Source: Reclinomonas americana ATCC 50394
Lineage: Eukaryota; Jakobida; Jakobea; Jakobida
Assembly (NCBI GenBank): GCA_048213135.1
Contig: PS015114.1
Location: 1-64,000 of the forward strand
Direction of reading: 5' to 3'
DNA: 64,000 nucleotides
The notes under the pieces are model-generated. The model had not been told where the DNA came from. It worked only from the letters and a program-made list of their open reading frames with translations, and made no database searches. Shown here piece by piece: positions 10,070 to 22,400 of this stretch. A program made the position numbers and the translations under genes. Every line of letters starts with the position of its first letter. The stretch's first letter is position 1.

Positions 10070-12410
10070 GGGCAGGGGAGATGAGAGGAAGAACGCAGAT
10101 CGCAACTGTGTCGGGCCTCCGGTTGGCTGCAGACAAAACGTGCGCGAAAAGCTGTGCAGAGCCCCGTCGGCACCCTCGCAGTGACCGTGTACGGTGCAAA
10201 TGACCAGCTCATCCGTGAGCATTTTGGCGTCAACGCGACTTCCCTGCAGCACGAAACAAAGGTTGAGCATGAGAAGGCAAAGTGATACACATTCTCTCCT
10301 CTTTCTTCTCCTTCTCCTCTTTCACTTCCTCTTTCTTCTTCTGCTGCTTCTCCTCCTTCATGAACGTCATTCTTTTTTCTTTGTCACCCTTCGTACTTGC
10401 CTTCTTCTCGTCCTCCTTCTTCATCTCTTTTTTGTTCTTCTTCTCCTTCATCTCCTCCTCTTCCTCCTCCTCCTCATCCTTATCCTTCTCCTTCTCTTTC
10501 TTCTTCTTCTTCTTCTTCTCCTCCTCCTCCTCTTCCTCCTCCTCATCCTTCTCCTTATTGTCCTTCTTCTCATTCTCGTCTTCTTGTCGTTCTTCTCCTT
10601 CATGTTCTTCTCCTCCTCCTCCTCTTCTTCTTCCTCTTCTTGTTTTCTTCTTCTTCTCCTCCTCCTCCTCCTCCTCCTTCTCCTCCACCTACCTCAAACA
10701 CCACCGAGCGACACGGCGACGGCACCGCCTCCAGCAGCGCCTGCATGATGGAAAACTGGCCCTTGTACAGTGTTCCCACTGCAACTTGCTGCCGTCAGTC
10801 ACGCACACCTCTTCTCCTCACCACCCACGACAACGCAACGTGGATCGCCACAATCCAGCAGGTTGCGCGACAGTGCGCGGAAAGGGACCACGGTGAAATC
10901 GCTTGGAGCGGCTGCGGTCGGCGGTCGGCTCTTCCACCGCCGCCGTCCGTTGCTGTCCGGCTGCAACTGCTTCAATTCCAGGTCGGTGGTCACCGAGAAC
11001 AGGGCGTTCTCACTANNNNNNNNNNNNNNNNNNNNTACAAGTTGATCAGCCGCCTCCGGTCCTTGTCGTACAACTCGAAATATCTGCGAGCAGAGAGAGA
11101 GAGTCTGCATCACCAAGCCGTCTCATTTGCGCAATGCAATCGTCTGCACGCAACGTCTGCAGAAACGATACAATGTGCTCGCCAATCTCGGGTGGATCGA
11201 AAAACGTCTGCGTGGGCGACGGCACCGGGTGCAACTTGTGCGCCACAATCCCCGAACCAAAGTTCACCATCGGCTCCAGATCGACGCCATCCAAGCTGCG
11301 CAGACCGCGCAATCGACTGGCGACCTCGCTGCGGAGAGGAACATATCCTGGTTATACTACAAATGCACAGTGACAAAGGAGATCGAAGATCACGCACAGT
11401 TGGTACCGCCGCATGTCGGCTTGGCCGAGACGCGCGATGGGATTGTCGAGCAGCAGCAATTGGCGAACGGCCAGCGGCGTCAGCACGCACAGCGAGTTGG
11501 GATCGTGAATCAGGTTACGACACAGCGAGAGATTGGGAAAGGGCGGGAAGAACTCGATCAGCGCCGAGGCCACGCCGGCCAGACCAACATCGCTGATCCT
11601 GTTGACGAGAGACAACACGGTTCAGCCACGGCAACAGAGAGAGAAGCAACAGGCGGCGAAACTCGTTCTCGTCCAGCAGCACGGTGACCACTGGCTGCTT
11701 GGCAAAGTTGTGCTGCACGGCACGGAAGAGTCGCCCGGCGTGACCCGCCGTGTTGATGTTCAACCGATAGAGCGCCAGATCGCCGGAGCGGGTGACTGCG
11801 TTGCAAGTGAGCATGCGCGCGAGGACGAAGCGGTGCTAACAAACACGCAACTGGCCGACATATCCAGCGTCGACGACTGCGGATCGTACCTGCATTGCCG
11901 GAAACACCGTCAACACAAACTTCCACACGACTGGCGAGTTGTCTGTCGCACCGTATCAGTGTGCTGACCAGCTGATCAAACGCCGGATCGTTCCACGATC
12001 GCTTGCTCCCTCCGTCTCCCTCGCCCCTCGGTGCACCACTGCCACTACCACCTGCACCACCACCATACGACTTGCCCGGCGCACTCCCAGGCGACGCGCC
12101 AAGCGATGCTGGAGGCTTGCCCGGTTCACATGCAATCTACAGTCGACTTCGTCAACAAATCGACTGGCCTCCCCCCGCACTGGGTGGCGAGACTGACCTT
12201 GACACCGCGGTACTCCAAGTTGGTCATGGCCAGGCACGTGGCCACCGCCTGCGGGCTGTCGAGCACGAGCACGGCCATGTGAGGGTGCTCGGCCAGTGTG
12301 CGTTTCACGTCCCAGGCCGGTCGCGAGGACGGCGTGAGTGAGCGCATGTAGTGAATGAGCTCGGAGAGGCTGGAGAGGGAGGAGAAGCTGGTGCCATCGA
12401 TCGCGCGGAT
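10070..12410 (-). CDS. NXF1: NXF1/TAP (Mex67)-like mRNA export factor, 3' end in gap
   Basis: Exons (minus order): 12198-12410, 11890-12136, 11663-11795, 11398-11598, 11155-11328, 10825-11083 (holds the 20-N gap 11016-11035), 10693-10778, 10070-10243. The first is RRM-like (HMAVLVLDS...LEYRGVK). A Gly/Ser linker follows, then leucine-rich repeats (VVTVLLDENEISDVGLAG, LLLLDNPIARLGQADMRRY) and the NXF-typical LRR-to-NTF2 link LRGLRSLDGVDLEPMVNFG. The NTF2-like domain runs through IVSFLQTYFELYDKDRRRL to ELVICTVHGHC and SFSRTFCLQP. NXF1 with its NTF2 partner carries mRNPs through nuclear pores. A UBA-like C-terminus is expected in the gap. The 10279-10692 intron is nearly pure purine on the coding strand. 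The first exon is not resolved: a phase-0 exon upstream of 12410 is required but I could not find it in 12411-12622. Confidence 0.82.
10285..10690. repeat. Long polypyrimidine (CTT/CTC) tract
   Basis: About 400 bp of almost uninterrupted C/T with CTTCTC, CTCCTC and TTC units, lying wholly within an intron of the minus-strand export factor. The Glu/Lys-rich minus frame and the Ser/Phe- and Leu-rich plus frames across it are products of the repeat, not genes. Confidence 0.9.
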
Positions 12411-12622
12411 CTGTGAGAGAGTGAGTGTCAGCGACTGAAGAGTGTGGGTGTGTGATGAGAGAGCGGTGACGAAACGACGAGGCGATCGGTGGAGGGTTGT
12501 GCCCTGTGATCATGTGTGAGTGGTGGTATGAGTGGTGAGGAAAGACGGATGCGTACCACATCGTCGTCGACTTTGTGTCCAATACAGGCGCGAAGGACAA
12601 CTCAATTATCGACCCTCGATGT

Positions 12623-15095
12623 TCATTGTGGTGCAGCGCTGCCGTCGCCAGCTTGCTCACGAGGTACTTCTGCTGCCTGGACGGGTGCTTCTGGAGGCAC
12701 TTCTGCTGTCTGGACAGAGGCTTCTGGAGGCACTTCTGCATCTGCCACTTCGGGCTCCTCGGCCGGTGGATCCACATCGATGTTGTGGCGCAGCTCGCTC
12801 CACACAGTGGCCGTGAAGTGGTCACGCAGTGAGCGGAAGAAGCTGTGGTGAGCGGTGTAAGGATGGGCGCACGTGTGCAAGCTGCCTGCTCAGCCACACT
12901 CACGTGTGATAGTGCTCCAGCGAGTGGTGCTCGAGGGCCAATTGCGAAAACTGTTGCAAGGCGTGAGCACGGCAGAACGCTAGACTCCTGAGGCAGCGGC
13001 TTCCACGAACCGAAAACTCGGAGAAGAACTCGGGCGGGCGGAAGCGCACCACGAAACCGTTCGGCTCCGGATTGATGTGCAACACCTTCTCGCCTGGCAC
13101 CACCAGGTCCTGATTCGGATCGGCCACCGTGGCGGCGAGGCGGCCGGTGAGGAAGGCGCGAGCAATGGCGCCACCGTACTTGACGAGAGAGGGCACGGTG
13201 AGACGCGGTACCATGTCGCTGCCGTACACAATCGATGTCACGTTGCGGTGGCACGGCATGGAGCGCGACACCGAGGCCGCCGTGGCGAATGTGTAGCCGT
13301 GGCAGTTGATGTGATCGCCAAAATCTGAGCAAGGGAGTAGTGAGCGCATATGCAGGCAAGGAGCGATGGAGGAAGAGACCCACGCACCGCGAATGGCCAG
13401 CATGACGAGGACAGCGGTGAGACCACCGCCAAGCGAGTGACCCGTGAAGAGCACCTCGCGGAATCCGTCGGCGATGAAGCTCTACCCAGCGACGAGAAGT
13501 GAGCAGCGTGCAGCAGGAACAGCAGCACAGTGGTCTCACGGCTGACCTCGATGGCGAGTCGGATGTGCTTGTAAATGCGCAAGGCCCACATGCCGATTCC
13601 CTGATGCAGGAACACTGGCGGTCCGTCGGCATCACCAATCTGCAGGCGGAGGAGGAGAAGAGGAAGAAGGGAAGAGTCAAACGACGTGCATTGTTAACGA
13701 AAGGAAAGACGGGAGACACACGTCGGGGAACACAGTTGGAGTGGCGAGAATGTCTTGCAAAAAGTCGTGAGGTTTGGACGAGCCTATTTTCACGCGATAA
13801 TCAGCACTCCACGTTTCCGCTGTGCGCAAGGAGAAAGCACGCTTTACCTTTGCACGTAATCACCAGCGCCAGTTCGCCAGTGAGCAGATCGGTCACACGG
13901 CAGGCGAAATACGCCGGCTCACTGCGAATCAGCTGCCGTGTGAACTTGGAGTGTTGCGGCTCGAACTCGTACACGAAGCGACTAAAGTTGCCATGCTGCG
14001 TGAAACGGTGAGGGGCAGACGACGGCAGGGGCACTAGAAGTATTTGTCACCTCGCAGACTTCCATGACCTCGCACACGCCATCCAGAGTGTCGGCATAGG
14101 CCGCCGTCGACAAGAGCATGCAGTTAAAGACGTGCGGGTTTTCGGTCATGAACTGCATTGTGAAGTGAGCTCCTTGCATGAGTAATCGCCAGCACGAGCA
14201 CACTGTATCGCACCGCATACGCGTCGGGATCCGAGTGCTCCACATCGATGGGTTCCGATCGATGATTGGCGACAATGTGTTTCACTGCGCGTGCAGGCCC
14301 CCGGTGAGCCACACATTAGAGAGTTAGCCAGCCACTCGCGACTCACCACTCTGCACGACCATCGATCCCACAAAGTCGGAGCCCCAGCGGAAGCCCGGCA
14401 AGAAGCACGGCATCTTGAGCGATTGCGCCAATCGCGTCTGGCATCGCTGCGTAAACTCCTCCACTCGCTTCCCCGTTCGATCCGCCAGGTTCTCCCTATA
14501 ACAAAAAAAGAAGCACCACACTCAGTCGCCTCGATCTCCCCATTGCTGCCTCGCACACGAACAACGCAACAATCGTCGCCCGATCTTCACCACGCGCCGA
14601 TTGCTGACACAAAACAATGAGAAACAGTCATGGCATCAGTGCATGAAACGGCACATGCGCAACAGTCGAGAGAACATGCTGTCAACACACACACACACAT
14701 CACCACGAGTAAGCACACTGCCAAGGAGCACAATGAGCGCAAACAAACCGCTTGAAAAAGTTGATCTTCTTGCCCTCGACAATCTGTGGAGTCACTGGTG
14801 ACACTGGCGAGCCTGCCTCCTCCACTTCCTGCTCCGCCTTGTCTGTCACAGAAGATGACGCTCCTGCTGCTGCTGCTGCTGCTGCTGTGGTAAACGGCGA
14901 ATGGAGAGTGGCTTCATCGGCCACGATCTCAGCAAGAGCCTCGTCAAGATCTTCCTCCTCCCCTTCTTCCTCTTCTTCTTCTTCTGCCTCTGCTTCTTCT
15001 GCCACCACTGGTGCGTCTGTGGAGACAGCTGCTACTGGTGGTGGTGGTGGCAGTGGCACTGCGGCCTTCTCGTCTGTGCTCTGCGAGGAACCCAT
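12623..15095 (-). CDS. Class 3 (alpha/beta-hydrolase) lipase with acidic N-terminus, 590 aa
   Basis: Ten exons keep frame throughout: 14749-15095, 14347-14495, 14204-14284, 14051-14172, 13848-13995, 13722-13819, 13547-13639, 13388-13481, 12904-13324, 12623-12842 (1773 nt). It starts MGSSQS (myristoylation-type), followed by a Pro stretch and a Glu-rich run. The catalytic region has the nucleophile elbow GHSLGG in VLFTGHSLGGGLTA. The later YGSDMVPRL segment probably supplies the acid residue and an HxxxxYH-type His follows near the C-terminus. Such lipases hydrolyse acylglycerols; an N-myristoylated form would sit on membranes. The C-terminus carries Glu/Val/Pro repeats (AEVPPEA). Exons 13722-13819 and 14204-14284 were placed by phase and lie outside long open frames. 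The intron 14173-14203 is only 31 nt. Confidence 0.85.
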
Positions 15096-15174
15096 TTGTT
15101 ATAACGTTAACAGTGAGTGAGTCACACAATCAGTTTGTCACGCAGATGGAGAGCGAGGGAGCAGCTGTTGAGTG

Positions 15175-15377
15175 ATGCGCTGCAACACAGAAGTGACAAA
15201 GGTGGGCCACTCATATGTGTTTGTCTGTGTGCTGCAGCAGGCAATTGCGTGCAAGTCGTCGGCACCTGGCTCAGCAACCTATGTCATCGACATTTGCTTT
15301 GGAACAGTGGCGTGGGGACGACCAGAGAATGTCGAGTTGGATCCAACAGTGAGCAGCAACACACACTGACACACACC

Positions 15378-15461
<84 letters not shown>

Positions 15462-16106
15462 GCTCCTTCTCACAGAAAACGCATCGCTGGTGTGCGTATG
15501 TGCGATCACCACACGCCGATGTCGACTTGAGTGTGGTGCTGGAGAGTGTGGTGTTTGATCTGCACGAGACGTTTGCGGAGCCTCGGCGTGTCATCAAGCG
15601 ACCACCGTATGAGGTGTTTGAGGAGGGCTGGGGCGAGTTTGAGATCCTCATCACTATCAACTTTCGTGGTGGCTTCTCGGTGCAGTTGCCGCACTGGTTG
15701 CGCTTGCATGATCACACGGGCATTGTCAAGAGCGAGGTTTGTCTCTCTTTCACTCTCTCCTTTGTCGCTTGCTTGCTCATTACTGGCGGCAAACGGAGCA
15801 CAGCCTGTTGTCTCGGAACAGTTTGAGGAACTGGTGCTGGTGAGACCACCGGCTGAGTTGGCGCGTCTGCTGAGCACTCCTCGCGTGCCTGCGCCGGCCT
15901 CGGCGCAGCTGGAGTGTCAGGAGGTACTCGACGAGCTGGCGCCGTCGACAGATCCGCGCGAGGAAGTGGCACAGATGAACCAGGCGCACGCGCAGCTGCT
16001 GGCGATGAAGGACGCGTACATTCGCCAAATTCAGGATCTGGACTACCGCATGACCACCATTCGGCGTGGGGCTGCAGCAGCACGGCGAACGGCCACGATT
16101 GAATGA
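15175..16106 (+). CDS. YEATS4: YEATS-domain protein, YEATS4/GAS41/Yaf9-like, 233 aa
   Basis: Exons 15175-15201, 15238-15348, 15476-15736 and 15804-16106 join in frame (702 nt). The N-terminal part reads ICFGTVAWGRPEN and THRWCAYVR, then the YEATS core: VVFDLHETFAEPRRVIKRPP and YEVFEEGWGEFEI, matching the YEATS4/Yaf9 pattern HLH-x-F-x-P-R-V followed by GWGEF. YEATS domains read acylated lysines on histone H3; YEATS4 is a subunit of NuA4 and SWR1/SRCAP chromatin complexes. The C-terminal third (EEVAQMNQAHAQLLAMKDAY...) is a coiled coil, as in YEATS4, where it docks into the complex. The first exon has 9 codons and the first intron only 36 nt, so the start is the least certain part. A long CA repeat fills the second intron. 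Confidence 0.88.
15377..15461. repeat. (CA)n microsatellite
   Basis: About 40 uninterrupted CA units inside an intron of the YEATS gene, close to the 3' splice site. Confidence 0.95.
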
Positions 16107-16264
16107 AAGAAAACCTGTCGTGAGTGTGGAAGGATTGGACAAGTGTCGCCAACGCCGCAGCGAATGGACAGAAACCCCTCGGAATTGCATGGTGAGCCGC
16201 GGCTTCACAAACAGCAGACCTCTAACGTGGACGATTAACACACACTGACACAACACTGACAATA

Positions 16265-18425
16265 TTATCTGGCACCGCTGCCGGATGCCGCCGATGCATC
16301 GACGGCGCGTGCGCCACCACGCTTGTGCACCGACAGAGGCACGCCCTCTGCGAGTGCCACACAAAGAGTCAGAAAAGGTATGGACACTTGCCCCACATAA
16401 GCAAGACTGCCTCACCTGCGGCATAGTGCATGCCGTGCATGCCAGGCGCACCCGTCAGCGAGAGTCCTGGTGGGAACACGATGTCGAACCTGCAACACAG
16501 AGCGACTTTGAACACGGGTGGTGCAGTGCGGAGAGACGTACTCGGTCTCACCGTCGGATCAATTCAGCAATGTACAGCTTGCCGAGTCTGACCGCAAAGT
16601 CAACGCCCGGGCACATGCCTGCTCAACAACACAGGCACACACACACGCGAGAGAGAGAGAGATTAGCACAGCTTCTTGCGATTGGAGTGGGAACGCGAGA
16701 CCACATGGCACCTGGCAGGAAAAAGAACGACTCGAGTCGCTTGCGCGCCTCGGCAGAGTCCTCCATGAAGCGCTCTGGTGAAAACTCCAGCGTCTGGTCG
16801 CCCCACACATCCTTGTCCGTGTGCAACGCATACACCGAGATCATCACATCCACGTCGGCGGGCACCGGATACCCCCCAATGGTGGTGGCCTCCAGCGTTC
16901 GTCGCGACAGGTTCACCACCGGCGGTGCGAGTCGCATGGTCTCCATCAGGAACGCCTCGGTGTATCGCATCGATTCCAGCACCGCCGGCGTCACTGTCAC
17001 TGCGCGATTCTTGAACACGCGGTCGGCCTCCTCGCGGAGCTGCATGCGCACTGGTTGTGAGTGACGGCACAGTAGAGACGGGCACATGCAATCCACCAAA
17101 CCTTGGTGGCCACCTGCGGATTCGTGGCGGCATAGTACACGGCCCACACAAGCAGGCTGGCCGTGGAGTAGATGCCACTCACGAGCACGGAGAGGACGTG
17201 CGACCGCAGCTGCTTCAGCTGCTCCACCGATGGCGAGTTGCCGAACGAGGCCAACATGGAGTCGAGCAAGTCAGTCGGCGCATCACTGTCGCCACCCGAC
17301 AGGCGCTCCGTCACGCGGCACTGGATCATGTCGTCAATGTACTGCGTGACAAAGTGCACATTCTGCTCCCACTCCTTGCGTCGCTTGGAGTTGGGCCAGG
17401 AGAAGTAGCCGTTGCTGTCGTGGAAGCGCGTATCGATCTCCATCATGATCTCATCGAGGCACTCGAGTACTTTCGGGTGACGGTCGAATGCGCCCGTCTC
17501 CTCGCCAAAGCACAGCCGCATAATGGCCTCGAATGCAAACGTCATGTGCACGCGTTGGCCCTCCGACACAGTACCCTCGGGCTTGTCCCCGAGCACATCA
17601 CACGCGTCGCACACCGTGTCGCGCATGCGGGCAAGCACCGCCCCGCCCGACAGCGTCTTCTCCACCAACTGCGACGCCGCCGGGCAGCTGGCCAGCGGCT
17701 CCGCATGCCGCCCCAGCAGATCAGTCAGCAGCATGTTGAAGCTCGACATGCCATACTTGCGCGACTCCTCATCGTCAAACAGAACGCGTCGCGCAGCGTC
17801 CGTGTCACCGACCACCACCACCGGCTTGAAGACGAGTCGCACCGTGATGATCCGACCCAGAATCACATGCTGTCGCGCCAAGTACTGATGCCAGCCTGCT
17901 CCCGATGATCGCCAAGTGAGTGTGGCGCACGTAAGGGAAGAAACAAAGAGTACGTACCAAAGAAGAAGTCCACAGTCGACCCATACAACAGATTGCCTTC
18001 CACACGCGGAATGCGTCGCAAATGCCACCATCGTCGCCAGTACGGAAAGCCCTGCGCAGCACACAACTTGAGTCGCACAGTACAGGAAGACGGGAGAGCA
18101 GGCACAGACCTTCCACAGCATGAGCGAGGGCGCAACAGTCACCAACAGCACAAGCGCAATCACACAACACCACTGTGCGAGACCAGTGTGAGCTTCAAAA
18201 CACACACACACACACACAGAGAGAGAAGAAGAAGGGAGAGAGAGAGAGAGAGAGAGAAGACAGAGAGGGAGAGAGGGAGAGAGAGAGACGGGAGAGTGAG
18301 AGAGTGCGGAACAACAACAATTCAAGGCTTGTCTCTCTCACACACACAGTGCACACAGTGGCACTTGCAGACGCAACAAAGACAATGAGACCAGTGGTCT
18401 CCAGTGAGAACAACGACGGATCCAT
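16265..18425 (-). CDS. Membrane-anchored cytochrome P450, 526 aa, with an atypical heme-binding loop
   Basis: Eight exons give exactly 527 codons: 18348-18425, 18110-18172, 17958-18051, 17102-17895, 16712-17039, 16552-16618, 16416-16489, 16265-16347. Two hydrophobic N-terminal stretches (TGLIVFVASASATV and VIALVLLVTVAPSLML) anchor it in the ER. P450 landmarks: I-helix GIYST in place of the usual A/G-G-x-D/E-T, K-helix ExxR (ETMR in FLMETMRLAPPV), PERF (SPERFMED), and the Cys-ligand motif MCPG. The loop before the cysteine is odd: splicing reads FFFLP-G-MCPG, two residues shorter than the canonical FxxGxRxCxG; an alternative acceptor 3 nt earlier gives FFFLPAGMCPG, correct in length but without the usual G and R. 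P450s use NADPH-derived electrons to oxygenate lipids, sterols or xenobiotics; the substrate is unknown. It is head-to-head with the secreted-protein gene at 18503. Confidence 0.85.
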
Positions 18426-18502
18426 CTCTCACTCCCCTCCACAACAAACAAACGAACAAAGACACAGTGTCCTGCAGACCTGCTCACTCTCTCCTCACAC
18501 TC

Positions 18503-19363
18503 ATGCGTCGCGCACTCCTCCTCCTCCTCTCACTTCTGTTGCTCGCCACAACAGCCACCGTGATTGTCACCGCCGCACCTCCGCGGCCAAAGCTTCCGAC
18601 CAACGCCTTTGTCACTGGCAGTGTGCAATGCTCCGGCAAGAGCGCCTTTTGTGCGGGTGTCACACAGGGCTCCATGATGGCCTGGTTCTCGTTTGATGCC
18701 AATGGGGAGTCGGTGTTGTATCGCGAGGATGCCACACTGTTGGGCCCACTGGTCTACAATCGCGAGTATGTCACAAAGACTGATCAGGTCGGCGAGTCAA
18801 AAAAAGACTGACTGCGCGGTTGCTGACTCTGCATTACGCGTGCAGTTTGAGTACTTTTTGTATGGATCGGCTGCTGGCTCGCTCATGTGTGTGCACACGG
18901 ATGCCACCAGCAGTTGCGCGACGAGGACGCGCGCGCGAGAGAGAAAAACTCGAACATACGATAACTTCTGCTGTGCGCAGACGTGTTTCCGCAAGACCTG
19001 CTGGCCAACACCACGTTTGTGGGCATGGAGCTTGTGCGTGGAGTGGAGGCGTATGCCTTCCGTGGCATCTTCAACGTGTTCAATCAGCAGAACACGTTCT
19101 ACTCGTGGGTCACCGCGAGGTAACCATAGCTTTTCTTTCGTGCACGTCGGTCGTCGGTTAACTGTTGACTGGTGCTGCTCAGTGAGCCGTTTACGATCAT
19201 GGGCTGGAACAGCACGAATGTGCGCTACGACTGGTACACGGTGACGGACTTGGGCGCGACGCTGCCGCCGGATGTGGCCACGCGACCCGCCGGTGTGCAG
19301 TGCGTGAAGCCGCCGCAGGGACTGCTCGACGCGGAGGTGCCACGCCTGCGTGGTAGCATGTAA
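18503..19363 (+). CDS. Small secreted or lumenal protein, 223 aa, family unknown
   Basis: Four exons in exact phase: 18503-18787, 18846-18912, 18981-19119, 19183-19363 (672 nt). Residues 1-25 are a clear signal peptide (MRRALLLLLSLLLLATTA), followed by a domain rich in aromatic residues with several cysteines (VQCSGKSAFC, CVHTDATS, VQCVKPP) and N-glycosylation sequons (LANTTF, GWNSTN). Motifs include AFRGIFNVFNQQNTFYSWV and RYDWYTVTDLG. The product is probably secreted or in an endomembrane lumen. I do not recognise the domain. It shares a 77-bp divergent promoter region with the P450 gene. Confidence 0.75.
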
Positions 19364-19488
19364 TTTGTTCTCTTTTCCTTGGGGGTGCTGCTGTTATTAT
19401 ACCCTTCCCCCCCTCGTGCTTGTCATGTTTGTCACCATCGTCCTGCTTCTGTGTTCCTCCGAATCCGTCTCGACCTCTTGCGTGCGCC

Positions 19489-22400
19489 ATGGCATCCTCC
19501 TCATCGTCTTCCTCTGCTGCGCCGGTGGTCTCTGACTCGAGTGGCATTCGTTTCTCACTGCCTGGAGTCACGGAGAGCGAGGCGCGCGAGTTGTCCACGG
19601 TCGTCACTCCATTCCCGTGGGAGGTGAGCGAGATTCGCATCTCTTTTCTTGCTTTTTGCTCTCTCTTTCTCTCGTGCTGCTGCTGCTGCTGCTTGAGGTA
19701 TCACAGTGAGTCACGTGTGCTGCTATGCCCAGATTCCATTCTACGTGCTGGCGTCGCTGGTGTTTGACAACAAGGTGAGGTGTATGATGGCAGGAAGTTC
19801 GAGGAATCTTTTTCCACCTCCTTCGCTTACGTGTGTATCGCCTTTGCGCCAGGTGCTTGAGGCTCCACTCAGCAGCCTTCTGCGTCCGCGACATCCCACC
19901 GAGGGCCCACCACGATTCTCGATTTTCTCGGATGGTGAGTGGCGGCGTCGGCGGCGGCGGCAACCAGTAGCAATCTGTTCGATCACGATGGTATTGATTC
20001 TTACACACTCTTACTGTCGGCAGTCGCACAACGACAGCACGCACTGCAGGTGATTGCACACGTGTTGCGCGAGCATTTTCCACCGGAGGTCTCGGCCGGT
20101 GTGAACGAGTCCGTGTTGGAGCACTTTGTGAGCCCCGTATTGCACTTTGTGCGTCCGCATGATGCAGCCGAGCGGCACGAGGAGCGAGTGCATGGCATAC
20201 GGTGAGCCGTACGTAGTCTTTGCAGATCCTCCATGACTGGCCCTGCTGAATGCGCATATGTAGGCACATGGACGCGCTGATCGAGGACGCCGGCGTCAAT
20301 CGCAAGCCGCTGCGACGACCCGACTTCTTTGCGCCCCTGTGGCATCGCGTCTTCGCACCCGAGTATCGATTCACGGTGGCCATCCTCGCCGCCGCTCTCC
20401 GCGAAGCACATGCGCGACTCACTGGCGCCGTGTCGCCAGACGAAGAGGGTGGCATGATGGTGGACGAGGGCGTTGGGGACACATCGGTGCACCAAGCGAC
20501 ATTGCCACTGTCGGCGATCCACAACGTGGTGGAGCGTGAGCGTTCTGCGGTGTGGACCGAGTGGCACAAGACCAATCAGCTGTTCATCGACTTCATGGCG
20601 GCCAGTCTCGTCACGCCCGACAGCATCTTTCAGGTGGGTGGTTGGGTCGGTGTGGAACGCTTGATAGCTGCTGAACATTTGTAATCTCTCTTCCCACAGT
20701 TTCTGTGGCAATTCCAAGACTGGTTTGTGTGGAGACACACACTGTCGCCTCTCTTTTTCGAAAGTGGTCTCACGCGCGCCCCCTCCGACACAGTGTGCGA
20801 CGCAATGCTCCGTTCTGCTTCAATTTCATCACGCAGCTGTACGCACACCACGTTCCGCCGGCCGACGACACTGTGCCACTGATTCCACAGAACCGTAAGC
20901 GCCCGCTGGCACACATGGAGGTCTGTTGTGTGCCTGTTCTTCTTCTTTTCCTTTTTCTTCTTCTTCCTCTCACCCAACCCTGTGAAAGGCTTTCGAGGGC
21001 AAGGGTATTCTGCCTGTGCCGCTGCTGTGCACCCTGTCTGGTCTCTTCCGTGCCAAGAGTGCGCAGCAGTTTTCTGGCATTGCTCTTGTGCTCAGCGTGT
21101 ACCTCCGCGACCACCCACCGTCGGCCCACGAGCTCGACGTTATGCGCACGTTGTCGTCGGCCTTTTTCAGCGATGAGCGTGTCACACAGCTTCTCGAGCT
21201 GCGTGCGCCGAATCACCTGCAGCGTGTGCAAGCCGACCTGCGCACCGAGATTGCCGCTGGCTCGTTTGAGGGCGCCGTGAAGGTGGCCGACGGCTCACTG
21301 GTGCGTCTGGTTCGCGGTGTTTTGTTGGCGTTCATCTCTAACTTCTACCCCTTCCCCACCGGCAGGAGACACTGGTTGTGGCAGTGGTGGCCGACACACT
21401 CCACCACCCGACCCTGACCTTTGAGGACAGATTCGATCACACCATGCTTGGTCTGGTGAAAGTGTGGCTGCCGACGGACGAGTTGGACTCGTGCTCGGCC
21501 GAGCCCGCGTACTGGGAGTGGCGGAGTGGAGTTGCCCCGCCGCCAGGCGTGCATGATTTCCTGTTGCATGCGGACGCCTTGCAGGCCATGGATACGTGCG
21601 TCTATACTGCCTCCTCCCCCTTTCTCTTCTGCTCTGCTCACCGTCTGTGTCGGTGCACAGCGAGGCGCTGCATGTTGCCGGCGAGACGTTTGCGGCCGCT
21701 GCACTCAAGTACTGCAACGTGGTGCTGCCGTTGCCGCGTGGGGAGTTGGAGGACCCCACCGACGATGTGCTGATGAGCCCGAAAGGACCGCCGCATTCGC
21801 AGTTTGTGGTTCTTCCGCTTCTGCGCGAGGGCGCCTCCACCATCGAGTCCGACATTGTGGTGGCCGAACACATTCTGTATTCGCTGGAACCGGTGGTGGA
21901 TCACATGCTCGAGCGCATCGACGCCGGCTTGCCGTACAACAAGATTGTGTTGGGTGCGAAGATTGTCTTTTCCAAGCTTGTGTTCGTGCACTTATTCGTG
22001 ATGTTGTGTGCCAGGCGCGCGTCCGGATCTGTTCCACCGCTACGTGAACATGCTGTACGGGTTCCCAGTGTACCGCGAGCGCTTCCACGCAGTCAAAGAG
22101 GCCGAGGAGCATCACCGTATGGGGGTGCCGCCCGCTGACGCGCACGATGTCGGCGCCAGCAGCGAACCCGTCACTCGTCCATTGCTAGCACGCCACCATG
22201 AACTCAGCGACAACGAGTACTCGTGCGTGGTGCGTGTCCGTGAGCGCGTGCACGCCATGTTCACGGATGGCAAGATTGATCCTCTCGGCTCCAGCGACGT
22301 GGTGCGCAGTGCAGTGCAGTGCACCGTCTCATACACGTGCATTCCTGCTCACTTCGCACACAGTCGGCAGAGTTCTCGTCCATGTTCACACCGGTCACCG

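Noticed and set aside
10230-10748. Glu/Lys-rich minus frame and Leu/Ser/Phe-rich plus frames of 150-200 codons
   Set aside because: They are translations of a CTT/CTC repeat that lies wholly inside an NXF1 intron.
15377-15461. Regular repeat array considered as CRISPR or telomere-like
   Set aside because: It is a plain CA dinucleotide run without spacers.
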